A stretch of DNA of 64,000 nucleotides from Serratia sp. H1w (lineage in GTDB: Bacteria > Pseudomonadota > Gammaproteobacteria > Enterobacterales > Enterobacteriaceae): positions 1 to 64,000 of the forward strand of contig NZ_AYMQ01000043.1 in the NCBI RefSeq assembly GCF_000633355.1, given 5' to 3'. Under the pieces are notes generated by a model. That model did no database searches and was not told where the DNA came from. It saw only the letters and a list, made by a program, of their open reading frames with translations. The translations under genes were made by a program, and so were the position numbers. This document shows positions 34,356 to 43,929 of the stretch, piece after piece; position 1 is the stretch's first letter, and each line of letters begins with the position of its first letter.

Positions 34356-37064
34356 ATGAAAATTAAACAACTCCCCCGTCGGCTGCTGGGTATGCTCAGC
34401 CGCAATTTGCCACGCCGCCTGGTACGGCGTGATGCACTGTTGGAAAGCGTCAGTGGTACGGCACATGAATTGCCTGCCAGCCTGACACAACAACGTCTGG
34501 AATGCGCTGCCGCCAGCGCGATGCAACTCTACGAGCGCTTCAACAGCCATCCGGAAGGTATCACCGAGCATGAGGCAGAAACCGCCCGCGCCCGGTTTGG
34601 CAGCAACACCATCGAAAATCAGCAGGCCGAAAGCTGGTGGCGGCATCTGTGGCATTGCTACAGCAACCCATTCAACCTGTTGCTGACCGTGTTGGGGCTG
34701 ATTTCCTACGCCACCGAGGATCTGATTGCTGCGTTGGTGATTGGCCTGATGGTGCTGATTTCCACGCTGCTGCATTTTATTCAGGAAGCCCGCTCCAATA
34801 AGGCGGCAGATGCGCTCAAGGCGATGGTCAGTAACACCGCAACGGTTTACCGTAGCGATGCGCATACCGGTAAAAGTGAACATAGCGAACTGCCGATTTC
34901 GCAGTTGGTGCCGGGCGACATTATCAAGCTGGCCGCAGGGGATATGATCCCGGCGGATCTGCGCCTGCTTTCTGCCAAAGATTTGTTTATCAGCCAGGCG
35001 GCGCTGACCGGTGAATCACTGCCGGTAGAAAAAGTGGCGGCTCCCCGTGGGCAAGTCAGCGATCCGCTGGAGTGTCAAAACCTGTGCTTCATGGGCACCA
35101 ACGTTGTGAGCGGCACTGCGCTGGCCATGGTGATCGGTACCGGCAGCGAAACCTACTTCGGCCAGTTGGCGCAGCGCGTTACCAGCCAGGATGAGCAACC
35201 CAATGCCTTCCAGGCTGGCATCAGCAAGGTGAGCTGGCTGCTGATCCGCTTTATGCTGGTGATGACGCCAATCGTGCTGCTGATTAACGGCTTCACCAAA
35301 GGTGACTGGTGGGAGGCGGCGCTGTTTGCGCTTTCGGTCGCGGTAGGGCTGACGCCGGAAATGTTGCCGATGATCGTCACCTCCACTCTGGCGAAAGGGG
35401 CGGTCAAACTGTCACGCCAGAAGGTGATCGTTAAACGCCTGGATGCAATCCAGAACTTTGGTGCGATGGATATTCTGTGTACCGACAAAACCGGCACGTT
35501 GACCCAGGATAAAATTGTACTGGAGCGCCATACCGACGTGTTTGGTGCCAGCAGCGAGCGGGTGCTGCGTTATGCCTGGCTGAACAGCTTTTACCAGACC
35601 GGGCTGAAAAACCTGCTGGACGTGGCGGTACTGAACTGTGCCGATGAAAGCAAACAGCCGGATGCGTTGCAGCATTACCGCAAAGTCGACGAGATCCCGT
35701 TCGATTTTGAACGCCGCCGCATGTCGGTGGTGGTGGCGAAAGAGGCGCAATACCACGAGCTGATCTGCAAGGGCGCACTGGAAGAGATGCTGGCGATCTG
35801 TAGCCACGTGCGCCAGGACGGGGAGGTGATCCCACTGAGTGAAGCGCTGCTGGCACGCATCCGTCGTGTGACCGACGATCTCAATCAGCAAGGGTTGCGC
35901 GTCGTCGCGGTGGCCAACAAGATCCTGCCTGCGACGGATCATGAGTACGCTGTGGTAGATGAATCGGATCTGATCCTCGAAGGCTATATCGCCTTCCTCG
36001 ATCCACCGAAAGATAGCACCGCGCCGGCCCTGGCCGCACTGAAAAAGAATGGTGTGACCGTCAAGATCCTCACCGGTGACAATGAGCTGGTCGCCACTAA
36101 GGTGTGCAAGGACGTGGGGCTGGATGCAGACCATATCCTGCGTGGCAGCGAAATCGAACTGATGGATGACGCCACGCTGGTAGCGGCCGCGGCGCGTACC
36201 ACGGTGTTTGCCAAGCTGACGCCATTGCATAAAGAACGCATTGTCCAACTGTTGCGTAAGCAGGGGCATGTGGTGGGCTTTATGGGCGACGGTATCAACG
36301 ATGCTCCGGCGCTGCGTGCGGCGGATATTGGTATATCGGTGGACTCGGCGGTGGATATCGCCAAGGAAGCGGCGGATATCATCCTGTTGGAAAAAAGCCT
36401 GATGGTGCTGGAGCAGGGGGTGCTCGAAGGTCGCCGTACGTTTGCCAACATGCTGAAATACATCAAGATGACCGCCAGCTCCAACTTCGGTAACGTGTTC
36501 AGCGTGCTGATTGCCAGCGCCTTTTTACCTTTCCTGCCGATGCTGCCGCTGCATCTGTTGATCCAGAACCTGCTGTACGATATTTCACAAATTGCCATCC
36601 CGTTCGATAACGTTGATGACGATCAGATCACCAAGCCACAGCGGTGGAACTCCGGCGATCTGGGGCGCTTTATGGTGTTCTTTGGGCCGATCAGTTCGAT
36701 CTTTGACGTGCTGACCTTCGCCCTGATGTGGTACGTGTTCCAGGCCAATACGCCGGAAATGCAGACGCTGTTCCAGTCTGGCTGGTTTGTGGAAGGGCTG
36801 CTGTCGCAGACGTTGATCGTCCATATGATCCGTACGCGCAAAATTCCGTTTATCCAGAGCCGCCCATCCTGGCCGCTGTGTGTGATGACGTTGGCGGTGA
36901 TTGCCATCGGTATCGGCCTGACCTTCTCACCACTGGCGGGCTTCCTGCAACTACAGGCGCTGCCGCTGGGTTACTTCCCATGGCTGGTACTGATCCTGGT
37001 CGGTTACATGGTGCTGACTCAGTGCGTGAAAGGCTGGTTTGTCCGCAGGTATGGATGGCAGTAA
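34356..37064 (+). CDS. mgtA: Magnesium-transporting P-type ATPase MgtA
   Basis: P3B-type ATPase importing Mg2+ across the inner membrane. 902 residues from ATG 34356 (MKIKQLPRRLLGML); the frame is open upstream but lies in the regulatory leader. Actuator motif LTGESLPVEK, phosphorylated Asp377 in CTDKTGTLTQD, ILTGDNELVATK, hinge GDGINDAPALRAADIGISV, and about ten membrane segments. Regulated through the PhoP box and the Mg2+-sensing leader. Confidence 0.97.
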   Translation: MKIKQLPRRLLGMLSRNLPRRLVRRDALLESVSGTAHELPASLTQQRLECAAASAMQLYERFNSHPEGITEHEAETARARFGSNTIENQQAESWWRHLWHCYSNPFNLLLTVLGLISYATEDLIAALVIGLMVLISTLLHFIQEARSNKAADALKAMVSNTATVYRSDAHTGKSEHSELPISQLVPGDIIKLAAGDMIPADLRLLSAKDLFISQAALTGESLPVEKVAAPRGQVSDPLECQNLCFMGTNVVSGTALAMVIGTGSETYFGQLAQRVTSQDEQPNAFQAGISKVSWLLIRFMLVMTPIVLLINGFTKGDWWEAALFALSVAVGLTPEMLPMIVTSTLAKGAVKLSRQKVIVKRLDAIQNFGAMDILCTDKTGTLTQDKIVLERHTDVFGASSERVLRYAWLNSFYQTGLKNLLDVAVLNCADESKQPDALQHYRKVDEIPFDFERRRMSVVVAKEAQYHELICKGALEEMLAICSHVRQDGEVIPLSEALLARIRRVTDDLNQQGLRVVAVANKILPATDHEYAVVDESDLILEGYIAFLDPPKDSTAPALAALKKNGVTVKILTGDNELVATKVCKDVGLDADHILRGSEIELMDDATLVAAAARTTVFAKLTPLHKERIVQLLRKQGHVVGFMGDGINDAPALRAADIGISVDSAVDIAKEAADIILLEKSLMVLEQGVLEGRRTFANMLKYIKMTASSNFGNVFSVLIASAFLPFLPMLPLHLLIQNLLYDISQIAIPFDNVDDDQITKPQRWNSGDLGRFMVFFGPISSIFDVLTFALMWYVFQANTPEMQTLFQSGWFVEGLLSQTLIVHMIRTRKIPFIQSRPSWPLCVMTLAVIAIGIGLTFSPLAGFLQLQALPLGYFPWLVLILVGYMVLTQCVKGWFVRRYGWQ

Positions 37065-37090
37065 GCTGTTTTAGATCGCTGCCAATGAAA

Positions 37091-37120
37091 ATGCCCAACA
37101 AACAGATGTTTGTTGGGCAT
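37091..37120 (-). terminator. Terminator hairpin between mgtA and the bacteriocin operon
   Basis: Perfect 13-bp stem (ATGCCCAACAAAC / GTTTGTTGGGCAT) with an AGAT loop between the convergent mgtA and immunity genes. On the minus strand it is followed by TTTTC, giving an intrinsic terminator for the bacteriocin operon; on the plus strand the tail is AAAAGG, so it may act only as a 3' stabiliser for mgtA. Confidence 0.8.
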
Positions 37121-37159
37121 AAAAGGCTTATTTATTTGGGAGTAGCCAAACAGCGGTTT

Positions 37160-37462
37160 TTATTTACCTTTAACAGCGATATCGATAGCTTCTTTAAGTG
37201 ATGCTATTAATCCAGTTTTATCATGACGCTCTATGCTTTTTGTATAAACTGGATTTTCCCAATCAAATTCAGATATTACGTTCACGCTTAATTTATTAGC
37301 ACCGTCATGAAAGGATACATCAACGAAAAAATTATTTGCATACTCAACCAGTAATACGTCCAAATCAATATAACTTGCTGGGTCATCAAAGTCAGTTAAA
37401 AATAACGTGTCGTCAGTTATTTTCCCACCTTTGAAATCTATTGCTGTGCGGCTGATATTCAT
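37160..37462 (-). CDS. Probable bacteriocin immunity protein
   Basis: 100-residue acidic cytoplasmic-type protein with no signal or membrane segment (MNISRTAIDFKGGKITDDTL ... FVDVSFHDGANKLSVNVISEF). I do not recognise a named family. Immunity function is inferred from its place directly after the bacteriocin gene with ATGA overlap, its small size and its AT-rich codons, which differ from the neighbouring chromosomal genes. Confidence 0.7.
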   Translation of the reverse strand: MNISRTAIDFKGGKITDDTLFLTDFDDPASYIDLDVLLVEYANNFFVDVSFHDGANKLSVNVISEFDWENPVYTKSIERHDKTGLIASLKEAIDIAVKGK

Positions 37463-39867
37463 TTCATAAGCTCCTTAACTCTTTGCTCTGATATTGGGTG
37501 GGAATGAACAACGCCCTGTGATTCTTTAGCTACAGCCCATTTGGTTTCTTTCCCCTCAAAAGCGCCAATTATACGATCATATTGTTTAACTTTCCACGCG
37601 GGATGTGTTTTTGTTGTTTGGCCAGTGCTCCATACATCGTTATCAATCTCAGGAATGTTAACCTCTGGTTTAAACTTAGCTTTACCTTTGTTCGCTGTAC
37701 TTTTAACGATGTCCTGCCAAGGTACTCCTTTCGGCGGATAATGTTTGAACCCATGAGTCACTGATTTTGGAGGTGCACTGAGCATCGCGTAAATCGGCTC
37801 AACACCTGATCCAGTGGCGTCAAGCTGCCAGTAGATAAAATCCTGCAGTTCCTTGAGATCTCCCGCCGGGAAGCTGGTTGTAACTATACTGTCCACCTGC
37901 TTTGGCGTCGTGCCGGTATGTACAGGCGTGACGGGGATTGGCGAATTGTTCCCGGTATTAGGAGGAGCATTAGGCCCAACAGGTATCGGATTTATCAGGA
38001 TAGTTCGCGACGGTATCCCACCCACCGCCGGAAGCGTGATTCTATCCAGCCCGGTTTTCTCATCACGCACAGTTCTTAGTACCGGAACGTTTGCGGATAC
38101 ACCACTTAGACCTGTTTTGACTAGGCTCACATATTGCCGCCCATCCTCCGTTACTAACAAACCACGCACAGGTAAGTTAACTGAAGTCATTTCAGGGGTA
38201 ATACTGATTTTTCCTGCGGCCACCAGACTGGCTTGAACAGCAAACAATTGTACCGTATTTTTATCGAGCGCTTTGTCAGTTTTCGGCCAGAATCCTACGG
38301 CTAAAGCGCTAACTGTTGTCCCGGCAGCGCCAGCTGTAGCGATATCTGCTAGGGCAGTGGCTCCGCGCCATACAGCACCCGCTATAGATCCAGCCAAATC
38401 GCTGGAGGTTGTCAAGATACCATCGGCGACGGTTGACAACTGGAGCATTCCCGCAGCACGATTCAGTACCATCCCTCCCGCAGCGGCAAGGGAAGCCTGA
38501 GCTGACTTAACCAGTTCCGATGTATACACAGGTGTAGGGTTCACGCCAGCCTTGGCCATCAGTGCTGCCAGTTTCGCTCGGGCCTCCGCCTCAGCTTTCG
38601 CTTTGGCTTCTGCTGCTGCCTTTGCTTCTGCCTCAGCTTTTGCTTTGGCCGCGACTTTATCTGCCAGTTCAACAGTAGCACTTTTGACTTGTCCACTCAG
38701 CGTGTTGACTTCTTTTTGCAATCCATCAATCTGCACGCGTCCCGCATCAACCTCCTTTTCAAAAGCAACGGCACGAGCGTTGGCGTCCATACGCTGCTGA
38801 TTATGCAGACTGTTCATCAGACCCGCGAAGGCCCGTGCTGACCGAGCCTGCGCATCCAGACGCGCCACCCGAGCCTGCATAGTCGTCAGTTGTTGCTGCT
38901 TTTCCGCCAATCGGGCCTCTGCGGCCACTTTACGGCGTTCATATTGAGCAACTTCATCCAGGCCCTCCATCCCATTCAAGGCCTGCTCTGCCTCTTTCCG
39001 GATGACCTGCCGCTGATTGAGCACGTCCTGAGCCTGTTTTTCTTCCCGCTGACGCAGCTCAACTTCACTCAGAAGGCGTGTTATCGCAATATAGACCGGA
39101 TCCATGCCCAGCTCTTTCGGGAACGTCACAATAGCATCATGTGTGTTACCTCCCAGCATCCCATCATAGAGCGTTTTGGCGGACTGATCGGCGACTTTCT
39201 CGAACGTCTTGCTGTCGGGGTCTGCATTGGGTTTTGGCTGGGGAGCAGAAGGTAACGCAACATCCAGTCGTAATGGGGTACTCAACCCAGGCAAAGAGAC
39301 ATCAAACTGACGGGGTTTACCCGTTGCCCTGGCCTCAACCACGGGAGCCTTGGTTTGAATTGCTTTGTCACGTGCGAAAGCCAATACTTGCCGCCCGTTA
39401 TCAATGACATCAGTCAAACGAGCCTTGACAGAAACCTCTTTCTGAGACGCCAGGGTACTTAGGTCAACAGTGACGATCTCTCTAGCAGGCAGCACCTGAG
39501 TGATTTGCAATTGCGGCATATGCGTTACACTCATGTCATCAGGCGCAATAGGTGAAGGCCAGACTCCAGCGAGTATGGCATATGCCCTGGCAAATGCAGT
39601 ACCGATCGCGGCAGCCAAAGGTGTTGAGGCCAGCTTACTCAGATTGGCAATGCCAACCTGAAAAGAGAGAAATCCAAAGCCTTCCGTGTATGCCAAGACC
39701 CCAGGGACCCCACTTGAGACCATCATCGCAGTAGACGAGTTGTTGCCATTACCTTGATTACCATCACCCACATTACCCTGAGAACCCCCGCCAGGGTTCG
39801 GGCCGTCCCCCCTTTCGGAACTCCAGTCGGTACCGTCACCGTATCCACCGTAATCGAATCCACCCAT
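37459..39867 (-). CDS. S-type pyocin/colicin-like bacteriocin with nuclease-type C-terminus
   Basis: 802 residues. (1) Gly-rich N-terminus with DGTDWSSERGDGPN (about 11-24), close to the TolB box of E-group colicins (DGSGWSSE). (2) Translocation domain to about 260. (3) Long Ala/Lys/Glu coiled coil (about 265-440) like a colicin receptor-binding hairpin. (4) Pyocin-S-type domain (about 545-665, LPVRGLLVTEDGRQYVSLVKTG ... IPSRTILINPIP). (5) C-terminal toxin (about 700-802: HGFKHYPPKG, DIVKSTANKGKAKF, VVHSHPI). From memory this resembles the predicted RNase family called polymorphic toxin type 35, but identity is uncertain. It has no signal peptide. It is followed by a small immunity gene and preceded by a fibre gene behind an SOS-like box. 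Confidence 0.85.
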   Translation of the reverse strand: MGGFDYGGYGDGTDWSSERGDGPNPGGGSQGNVGDGNQGNGNNSSTAMMVSSGVPGVLAYTEGFGFLSFQVGIANLSKLASTPLAAAIGTAFARAYAILAGVWPSPIAPDDMSVTHMPQLQITQVLPAREIVTVDLSTLASQKEVSVKARLTDVIDNGRQVLAFARDKAIQTKAPVVEARATGKPRQFDVSLPGLSTPLRLDVALPSAPQPKPNADPDSKTFEKVADQSAKTLYDGMLGGNTHDAIVTFPKELGMDPVYIAITRLLSEVELRQREEKQAQDVLNQRQVIRKEAEQALNGMEGLDEVAQYERRKVAAEARLAEKQQQLTTMQARVARLDAQARSARAFAGLMNSLHNQQRMDANARAVAFEKEVDAGRVQIDGLQKEVNTLSGQVKSATVELADKVAAKAKAEAEAKAAAEAKAKAEAEARAKLAALMAKAGVNPTPVYTSELVKSAQASLAAAGGMVLNRAAGMLQLSTVADGILTTSSDLAGSIAGAVWRGATALADIATAGAAGTTVSALAVGFWPKTDKALDKNTVQLFAVQASLVAAGKISITPEMTSVNLPVRGLLVTEDGRQYVSLVKTGLSGVSANVPVLRTVRDEKTGLDRITLPAVGGIPSRTILINPIPVGPNAPPNTGNNSPIPVTPVHTGTTPKQVDSIVTTSFPAGDLKELQDFIYWQLDATGSGVEPIYAMLSAPPKSVTHGFKHYPPKGVPWQDIVKSTANKGKAKFKPEVNIPEIDNDVWSTGQTTKTHPAWKVKQYDRIIGAFEGKETKWAVAKESQGVVHSHPISEQRVKELMK

Positions 39868-39938
39868 AATTATGTCCTCGCTTTTCTGTTCGTTGGGCAG
39901 TAAAAATCCTGAATCATTGGAAGAAATCCTCTGAATTA

Positions 39939-41075
39939 TCAGCTCTGGTTACTGATGATTGATTCTTCCAGCGTTGCCAATCGAGACTCCAATTGACGTC
40001 TGGTTTCGCTTTCTTCTTTTAACGCTTCAATCAGAAGTGCCACGACGCCGTTGATATTAATTCCCCGAGCATCTTTCAGAATGCTACCGTCATTTAATTT
40101 CAATTCAGTCGTAGTCACAGACTGAGGTAAGATATTTTCAATTTCCTGTGCAATTACCCCAGCTTCTGGAACGCCTTGTTTCAGATAGGTATAACCGCTG
40201 ATTTTATCTAGTTTATCTAAGGCACCATCAATTTTTACGATTTCCGTTTTCATTCGGGCATCTGAGCTGCTGTGCCAGGCACCGTTGGTGTAAGCATTGC
40301 CTTTGTCTCGGGACTCATACCAGCCATCGCCACCGCCATTTGCAACGCGAAGCCCCATTAAATGGTGTTGACCAATTCGCTCGTAATGGCAAAGTTCTGT
40401 AAACAGGCTTCCTTGCCCTTCAAGGCGTAATCCGTAGGTGGTTCGGTCTGCGTTGTTATTTACATTCTTATTTCCCTTGGCGATAATCCATCCATTGGGA
40501 TCACTTTTTTCCAATCGCCCAGCTGACAGTTCACTGTTGGCTCTCACATGGATTTCATTCCATTTTCCCGATAAATCACGGTAGGAAAGTAAGCCGGTAT
40601 CTTCTTTTCCTGGAATAACACGGGAGCCCATCATCATGGTGGTGGTCACATTACCGGTGGTGAAATTCGTATATACAGCTGGTGCGCCATATGTTTGTCC
40701 ACTGATGAGGGGAGTAGGGCCGGTGTTTACCGCGCCAATACCTGCGTTATGTGATACCAACGCACCTCCAGATACATCCACACCGTTGGACAGAGACACC
40801 CTGCCGGTTGAGAGACTAAAAGCAAAAGGTCGTAGAGTATTCCATTGCCCATCTTGGGCCTGACCGCTTGGCGTAGTCAGCACATAGAAAGCTTGCCCAT
40901 CGTTACGCAACATCACGCCAGTATTTCCAAATGCCAGGCGAAAACCGTTTGCCGATTTAGTCACGATCTCACCGTCACTGATCATGCGTTTACGGAGCGT
41001 GGACAGTGATTTCAGTTCAGTAATGTCGTCATTAACACCGCCAAGCACTTGAGCGTTTTTCTTTTCTTCAGCCAT
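39939..41075 (-). CDS. Tail-fibre-like protein with peptidase S74 chaperone domain
   Basis: 378 residues. The C-terminal domain (about 270-378) is an intramolecular chaperone of the endosialidase type (peptidase S74): HSSSDARMKTEIVKIDGALD carries the Ser ... Lys self-cleavage pair, followed by YLKQGVPEAGVIAQEIENILPQSV. The remainder is beta-structured, fibre-like sequence (GVMLRNDGQAFYVLT, GRVSLSNGVDVSGGALVSHNAG) with a short N-terminus and no recognised virion-attachment domain. It is the first gene of the bacteriocin transcription unit (71 bp gap), with no other phage gene nearby. It could be a receptor-binding partner of the bacteriocin or a phage remnant. Confidence 0.8.
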   Translation of the reverse strand: MAEEKKNAQVLGGVNDDITELKSLSTLRKRMISDGEIVTKSANGFRLAFGNTGVMLRNDGQAFYVLTTPSGQAQDGQWNTLRPFAFSLSTGRVSLSNGVDVSGGALVSHNAGIGAVNTGPTPLISGQTYGAPAVYTNFTTGNVTTTMMMGSRVIPGKEDTGLLSYRDLSGKWNEIHVRANSELSAGRLEKSDPNGWIIAKGNKNVNNNADRTTYGLRLEGQGSLFTELCHYERIGQHHLMGLRVANGGGDGWYESRDKGNAYTNGAWHSSSDARMKTEIVKIDGALDKLDKISGYTYLKQGVPEAGVIAQEIENILPQSVTTTELKLNDGSILKDARGININGVVALLIEALKEESETRRQLESRLATLEESIISNQS

Positions 41076-41204
41076 GGTTATCTTCCTTTTTACAGTCTGA
41101 TTTTTTGATGGTTAACGGCACTTCATCGCTTCCTCGCCAAATGAGGGCAAGTATCAGAGTTTGTGTTTCTTGTGCTGTCTAACCGGGAAACATACAATTA
41201 ATGA

Positions 41205-41220
41205 CTGTATGTATAACCAG
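41205..41220 (-). promoter_or_regulatory. LexA (SOS) box upstream of the bacteriocin operon
   Basis: CTGTATGTATAACCAG (plus strand) matches the SOS box CTGTATATATATACAG at 13 of 16 positions, with one outer-triplet-adjacent mismatch (CCAG for ACAG). It is 130 bp upstream of the fibre gene and overlaps a TATACA -10-like hexamer (complement of 41210-41215). SOS control is the rule for colicin and pyocin operons. The rest of the 424-bp gap to the hexosaminidase gene holds one repeat and no gene. Confidence 0.65.
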
Positions 41221-41317
41221 TGTTTTGCGCAGGTAATCTGAAAAGGCCGACCTTCATTAGTTGTGTGGCGGCTGATACAAGAATGGGGGGAGTTGATTAG
41301 GCAGAGGCTGCAGAAAA

Positions 41318-41343
41318 CGGGCGCAGCATGCTACACCCCTACG
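41318..41343. repeat. REP-like palindromic repeat, family 1 (copy D, inverted)
   Basis: CGGGCGCAGCATGCTACACCCCTACG read on the plus strand; the reverse complement is the family 1 unit with a TGTAGC left arm, resembling copy G. It lies between the bacteriocin operon promoter and the hexosaminidase start. Confidence 0.8.
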
Positions 41344-41499
41344 GTCGAACATTCCGATCAATACCCAATACGCAGTGGCTATCACCAAACCAATTGTGAT
41401 CCATCGCACTGTTTTGCCTTCGCGGTTGGACATCTCCCTTCGGCTCAGTCTTTATCTACCTCATTGGCTATATTGATTTTTTCCTCTGAGGAATTTCCG

Positions 41500-43893
41500 A
41501 TGCACAAACCCTTCAGTTATACGCTACTGGCTTCTTCGCTGTTATTTTCCCTCAACGCGCTGGCCCAACCGGCTGGTGATTTGCCGCTAATGCCTTGGCC
41601 ACAGCAGGCCGAACTGGCGCAGCCGCAAGGCAAGCTGGTGCTGGATTACCTCTTATCGTTCAACGTTCAGGGGGACGATTTAGGGGAGGCGCAGGCACGT
41701 TGGCGCGACCGCCTGGAACGGCAAACTGGTTGGACGCTGGCCCCACAGGGTGAGAAAAACCAGGCCGCAACGATCAACATCATGATCAAACATCAGGTTG
41801 CGGCCCAGCCGCTGCCAGACAGCGATGAAAGCTACCAGCTCAAGGTAACGCCGCAGGGCGCGACGCTGACGGCCAACACTCGCTTCGGTGCGCTTCGCGG
41901 CATGGAAACGTTGCTGCAACTGGTGCAGACCGATGGCGAAAATACCTTTATGCCGCTGGTCAATATTACCGACGTTCCGCGTTTCCCTTGGCGTGGCGTG
42001 CTGTTGGATTCGGCACGTCATTTCCTGCCGGTTGAGGATATCCTGCGCCAGCTCGATGGCATGGCGGCGGCCAAGCTCAACGTTTTCCATTGGCATCTCA
42101 CCGACGATCAGGGCTGGCGCTTCGCGTCCGAGCACTATCCAAAGCTCCAGCAACTGGCCAGTGACGGTCATTTCTACACCCGTGAGCAGATGCAGCAAGT
42201 GGTCGCCTATGCCACGGCACGGGGCATTCGCGTGGTACCAGAAATCGATTTGCCGGGACATGCGTCTACCATTGCGGTTGCCTACCCTGAACTGCTCAGT
42301 GCGCCGGGCCCGTACCAAATGGAACGCCATTGGGGCGTCCACAAGCCCACGCTCGATCCTTCGAACGACAAGGTTTATCAGTTTGTTGACAGCATCATCG
42401 GCGAATTGGTAGCGATCTTCCCGGATCCCTATCTGCATATCGGTGGGGATGAGGTAGACGCCACCCAGTGGAACAACTCTAAAACCATCCAGGCGTTTAT
42501 GCAGCAAAACCAGTTGGCGGATGCGCACGCGTTGCAGGCTTTCTTCAACCAGAAACTGGAAAAGATCCTCGAACAGCATCAGCGCCGCATGGTGGGTTGG
42601 GATGAGATCTACCATCCGGCCTTGCCGCATAACATCGTGATCCAATCCTGGCGTGGGCCAGATTCTTTGGGAGCCAGCGCCCAGGATGGCTATCAAGGCA
42701 TCCTCTCTACCGGCTTCTATCTCGATCAGCCACACAGCACCGCCTATCACTATCGCAATGAAATCTTGCCGCAGCCGCTGGGGGTTGATACCGAAGTGCA
42801 GGCTGGTGAGCAGGCGCAGAGCTGGCAGTTCAGCATGCCGCGTTTGAAAGGCAGCCCGGTGGAAGGCACCTTCACGCTGATCGAAGGCAAGCAGGGGTGG
42901 CGTGGCTTTATCGATTTCAAAGGCAAATCGCGCCGTGCGGTGCGGGAGATCGAATGGCGAACGCCAGAGCAGGTGACCTTCCGCATTGATACCTGGATGG
43001 GCGACACGCGTCCGGTATTCACTCTACAGCAGGATCAACTGAGCGGTTACACCCTGGTGGGCAACGTGCGTTACCCAACTAGCGGCAGTAAGCTGACGGC
43101 GATCCCGGCGGGCACTATGCCCGTGGTGCCGGATGAGCAGCATCAGGCCAATATTCTGGGGGGCGAAGCCGCCTTCTGGGCGGAAAACATTCGTGCGCCG
43201 GTGCTGGATGTCAGGATGTGGCCAAGGACCTTTGCCGTGGCGGAGCGTCTGTGGTCGGCCAAGGATGTGACCAATGAAGATAATATGTACCAGCGCCTGG
43301 CGGCGATAGACGCTTGGTCGGTGGTCTCTGTCGGCTTGCAGCAGCATGTTGAAACGGCACGCGAATTTACCCGTTTGGCTAACAGCGTGGATATTACACC
43401 ATTGCAGATCCTGGCCGAAGCGGTCGAGCCGGGGCAGTATTACACGCGTCAGCATCTGAAGTTCAAAGCGGGTAATTATCACCAGTTTGAGCCGCTGAAC
43501 CGCTTTGCCGATGCCATCCCACCGGAAAGTGCGGCGGTACGCGACCTCAATACTCAGGTAGCGTTGCTGCTTAAAGACAAGAACCATCGAGCAGCGGCGG
43601 AGGCGATCCGCGAACGCCTGCAACGTTGGCAGCGTAATGGCGCACCGGTGAAGCAGGCGATCGCCGGTAACGTGGTGATGAAGGATTTGGCACCGGTGGC
43701 GCAAGATGTCGGTACATTGGCCGATCTGGGATTGATGCTGCTGGAACGCTATCAGCAGGGTAAACCCTTGAGCAAAGCCGAGGCGGAACAGGCCCGGCAA
43801 CAGTTGGATGCGGCGGCACAGATCCGGGATGAAGTGGTGATTGCCGCGGTATATCCGCTGGAAACGTTGTTGCGTGCAGTCGCGGTACAATAA
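41500..43893 (+). CDS. Beta-N-acetylhexosaminidase (GH20, chitobiase-like)
   Basis: 797 residues from ATG 41500, with GAGG seven bases upstream; the frame is open upstream but non-coding. Signal peptide ending ALAQP (about residue 22), so periplasmic or outer-membrane. N-terminal GH20b domain, catalytic barrel with VFHWHLTDDQGWR, the catalytic pair D317-E318 in HIGGDEVD, and WRGPDSLG. Removes terminal GlcNAc or GalNAc from chitobiose-like substrates. Possible -35 TTGGAC near 41417 and a CRP-like half-site TGTGATCC near 41396. Confidence 0.93.
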   Translation: MHKPFSYTLLASSLLFSLNALAQPAGDLPLMPWPQQAELAQPQGKLVLDYLLSFNVQGDDLGEAQARWRDRLERQTGWTLAPQGEKNQAATINIMIKHQVAAQPLPDSDESYQLKVTPQGATLTANTRFGALRGMETLLQLVQTDGENTFMPLVNITDVPRFPWRGVLLDSARHFLPVEDILRQLDGMAAAKLNVFHWHLTDDQGWRFASEHYPKLQQLASDGHFYTREQMQQVVAYATARGIRVVPEIDLPGHASTIAVAYPELLSAPGPYQMERHWGVHKPTLDPSNDKVYQFVDSIIGELVAIFPDPYLHIGGDEVDATQWNNSKTIQAFMQQNQLADAHALQAFFNQKLEKILEQHQRRMVGWDEIYHPALPHNIVIQSWRGPDSLGASAQDGYQGILSTGFYLDQPHSTAYHYRNEILPQPLGVDTEVQAGEQAQSWQFSMPRLKGSPVEGTFTLIEGKQGWRGFIDFKGKSRRAVREIEWRTPEQVTFRIDTWMGDTRPVFTLQQDQLSGYTLVGNVRYPTSGSKLTAIPAGTMPVVPDEQHQANILGGEAAFWAENIRAPVLDVRMWPRTFAVAERLWSAKDVTNEDNMYQRLAAIDAWSVVSVGLQQHVETAREFTRLANSVDITPLQILAEAVEPGQYYTRQHLKFKAGNYHQFEPLNRFADAIPPESAAVRDLNTQVALLLKDKNHRAAAEAIRERLQRWQRNGAPVKQAIAGNVVMKDLAPVAQDVGTLADLGLMLLERYQQGKPLSKAEAEQARQQLDAAAQIRDEVVIAAVYPLETLLRAVAVQ

Positions 43894-43929
43894 CTCCGGC
43901 AGGGGATGGCGCGGTTGCTGTCCCCTGAT

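Noticed and set aside
37160-41220. Complete prophage or tailocin
   Set aside because: Only a fibre-like gene, a bacteriocin and an immunity gene are present. No baseplate, sheath, tube, lysis or integrase gene is visible.
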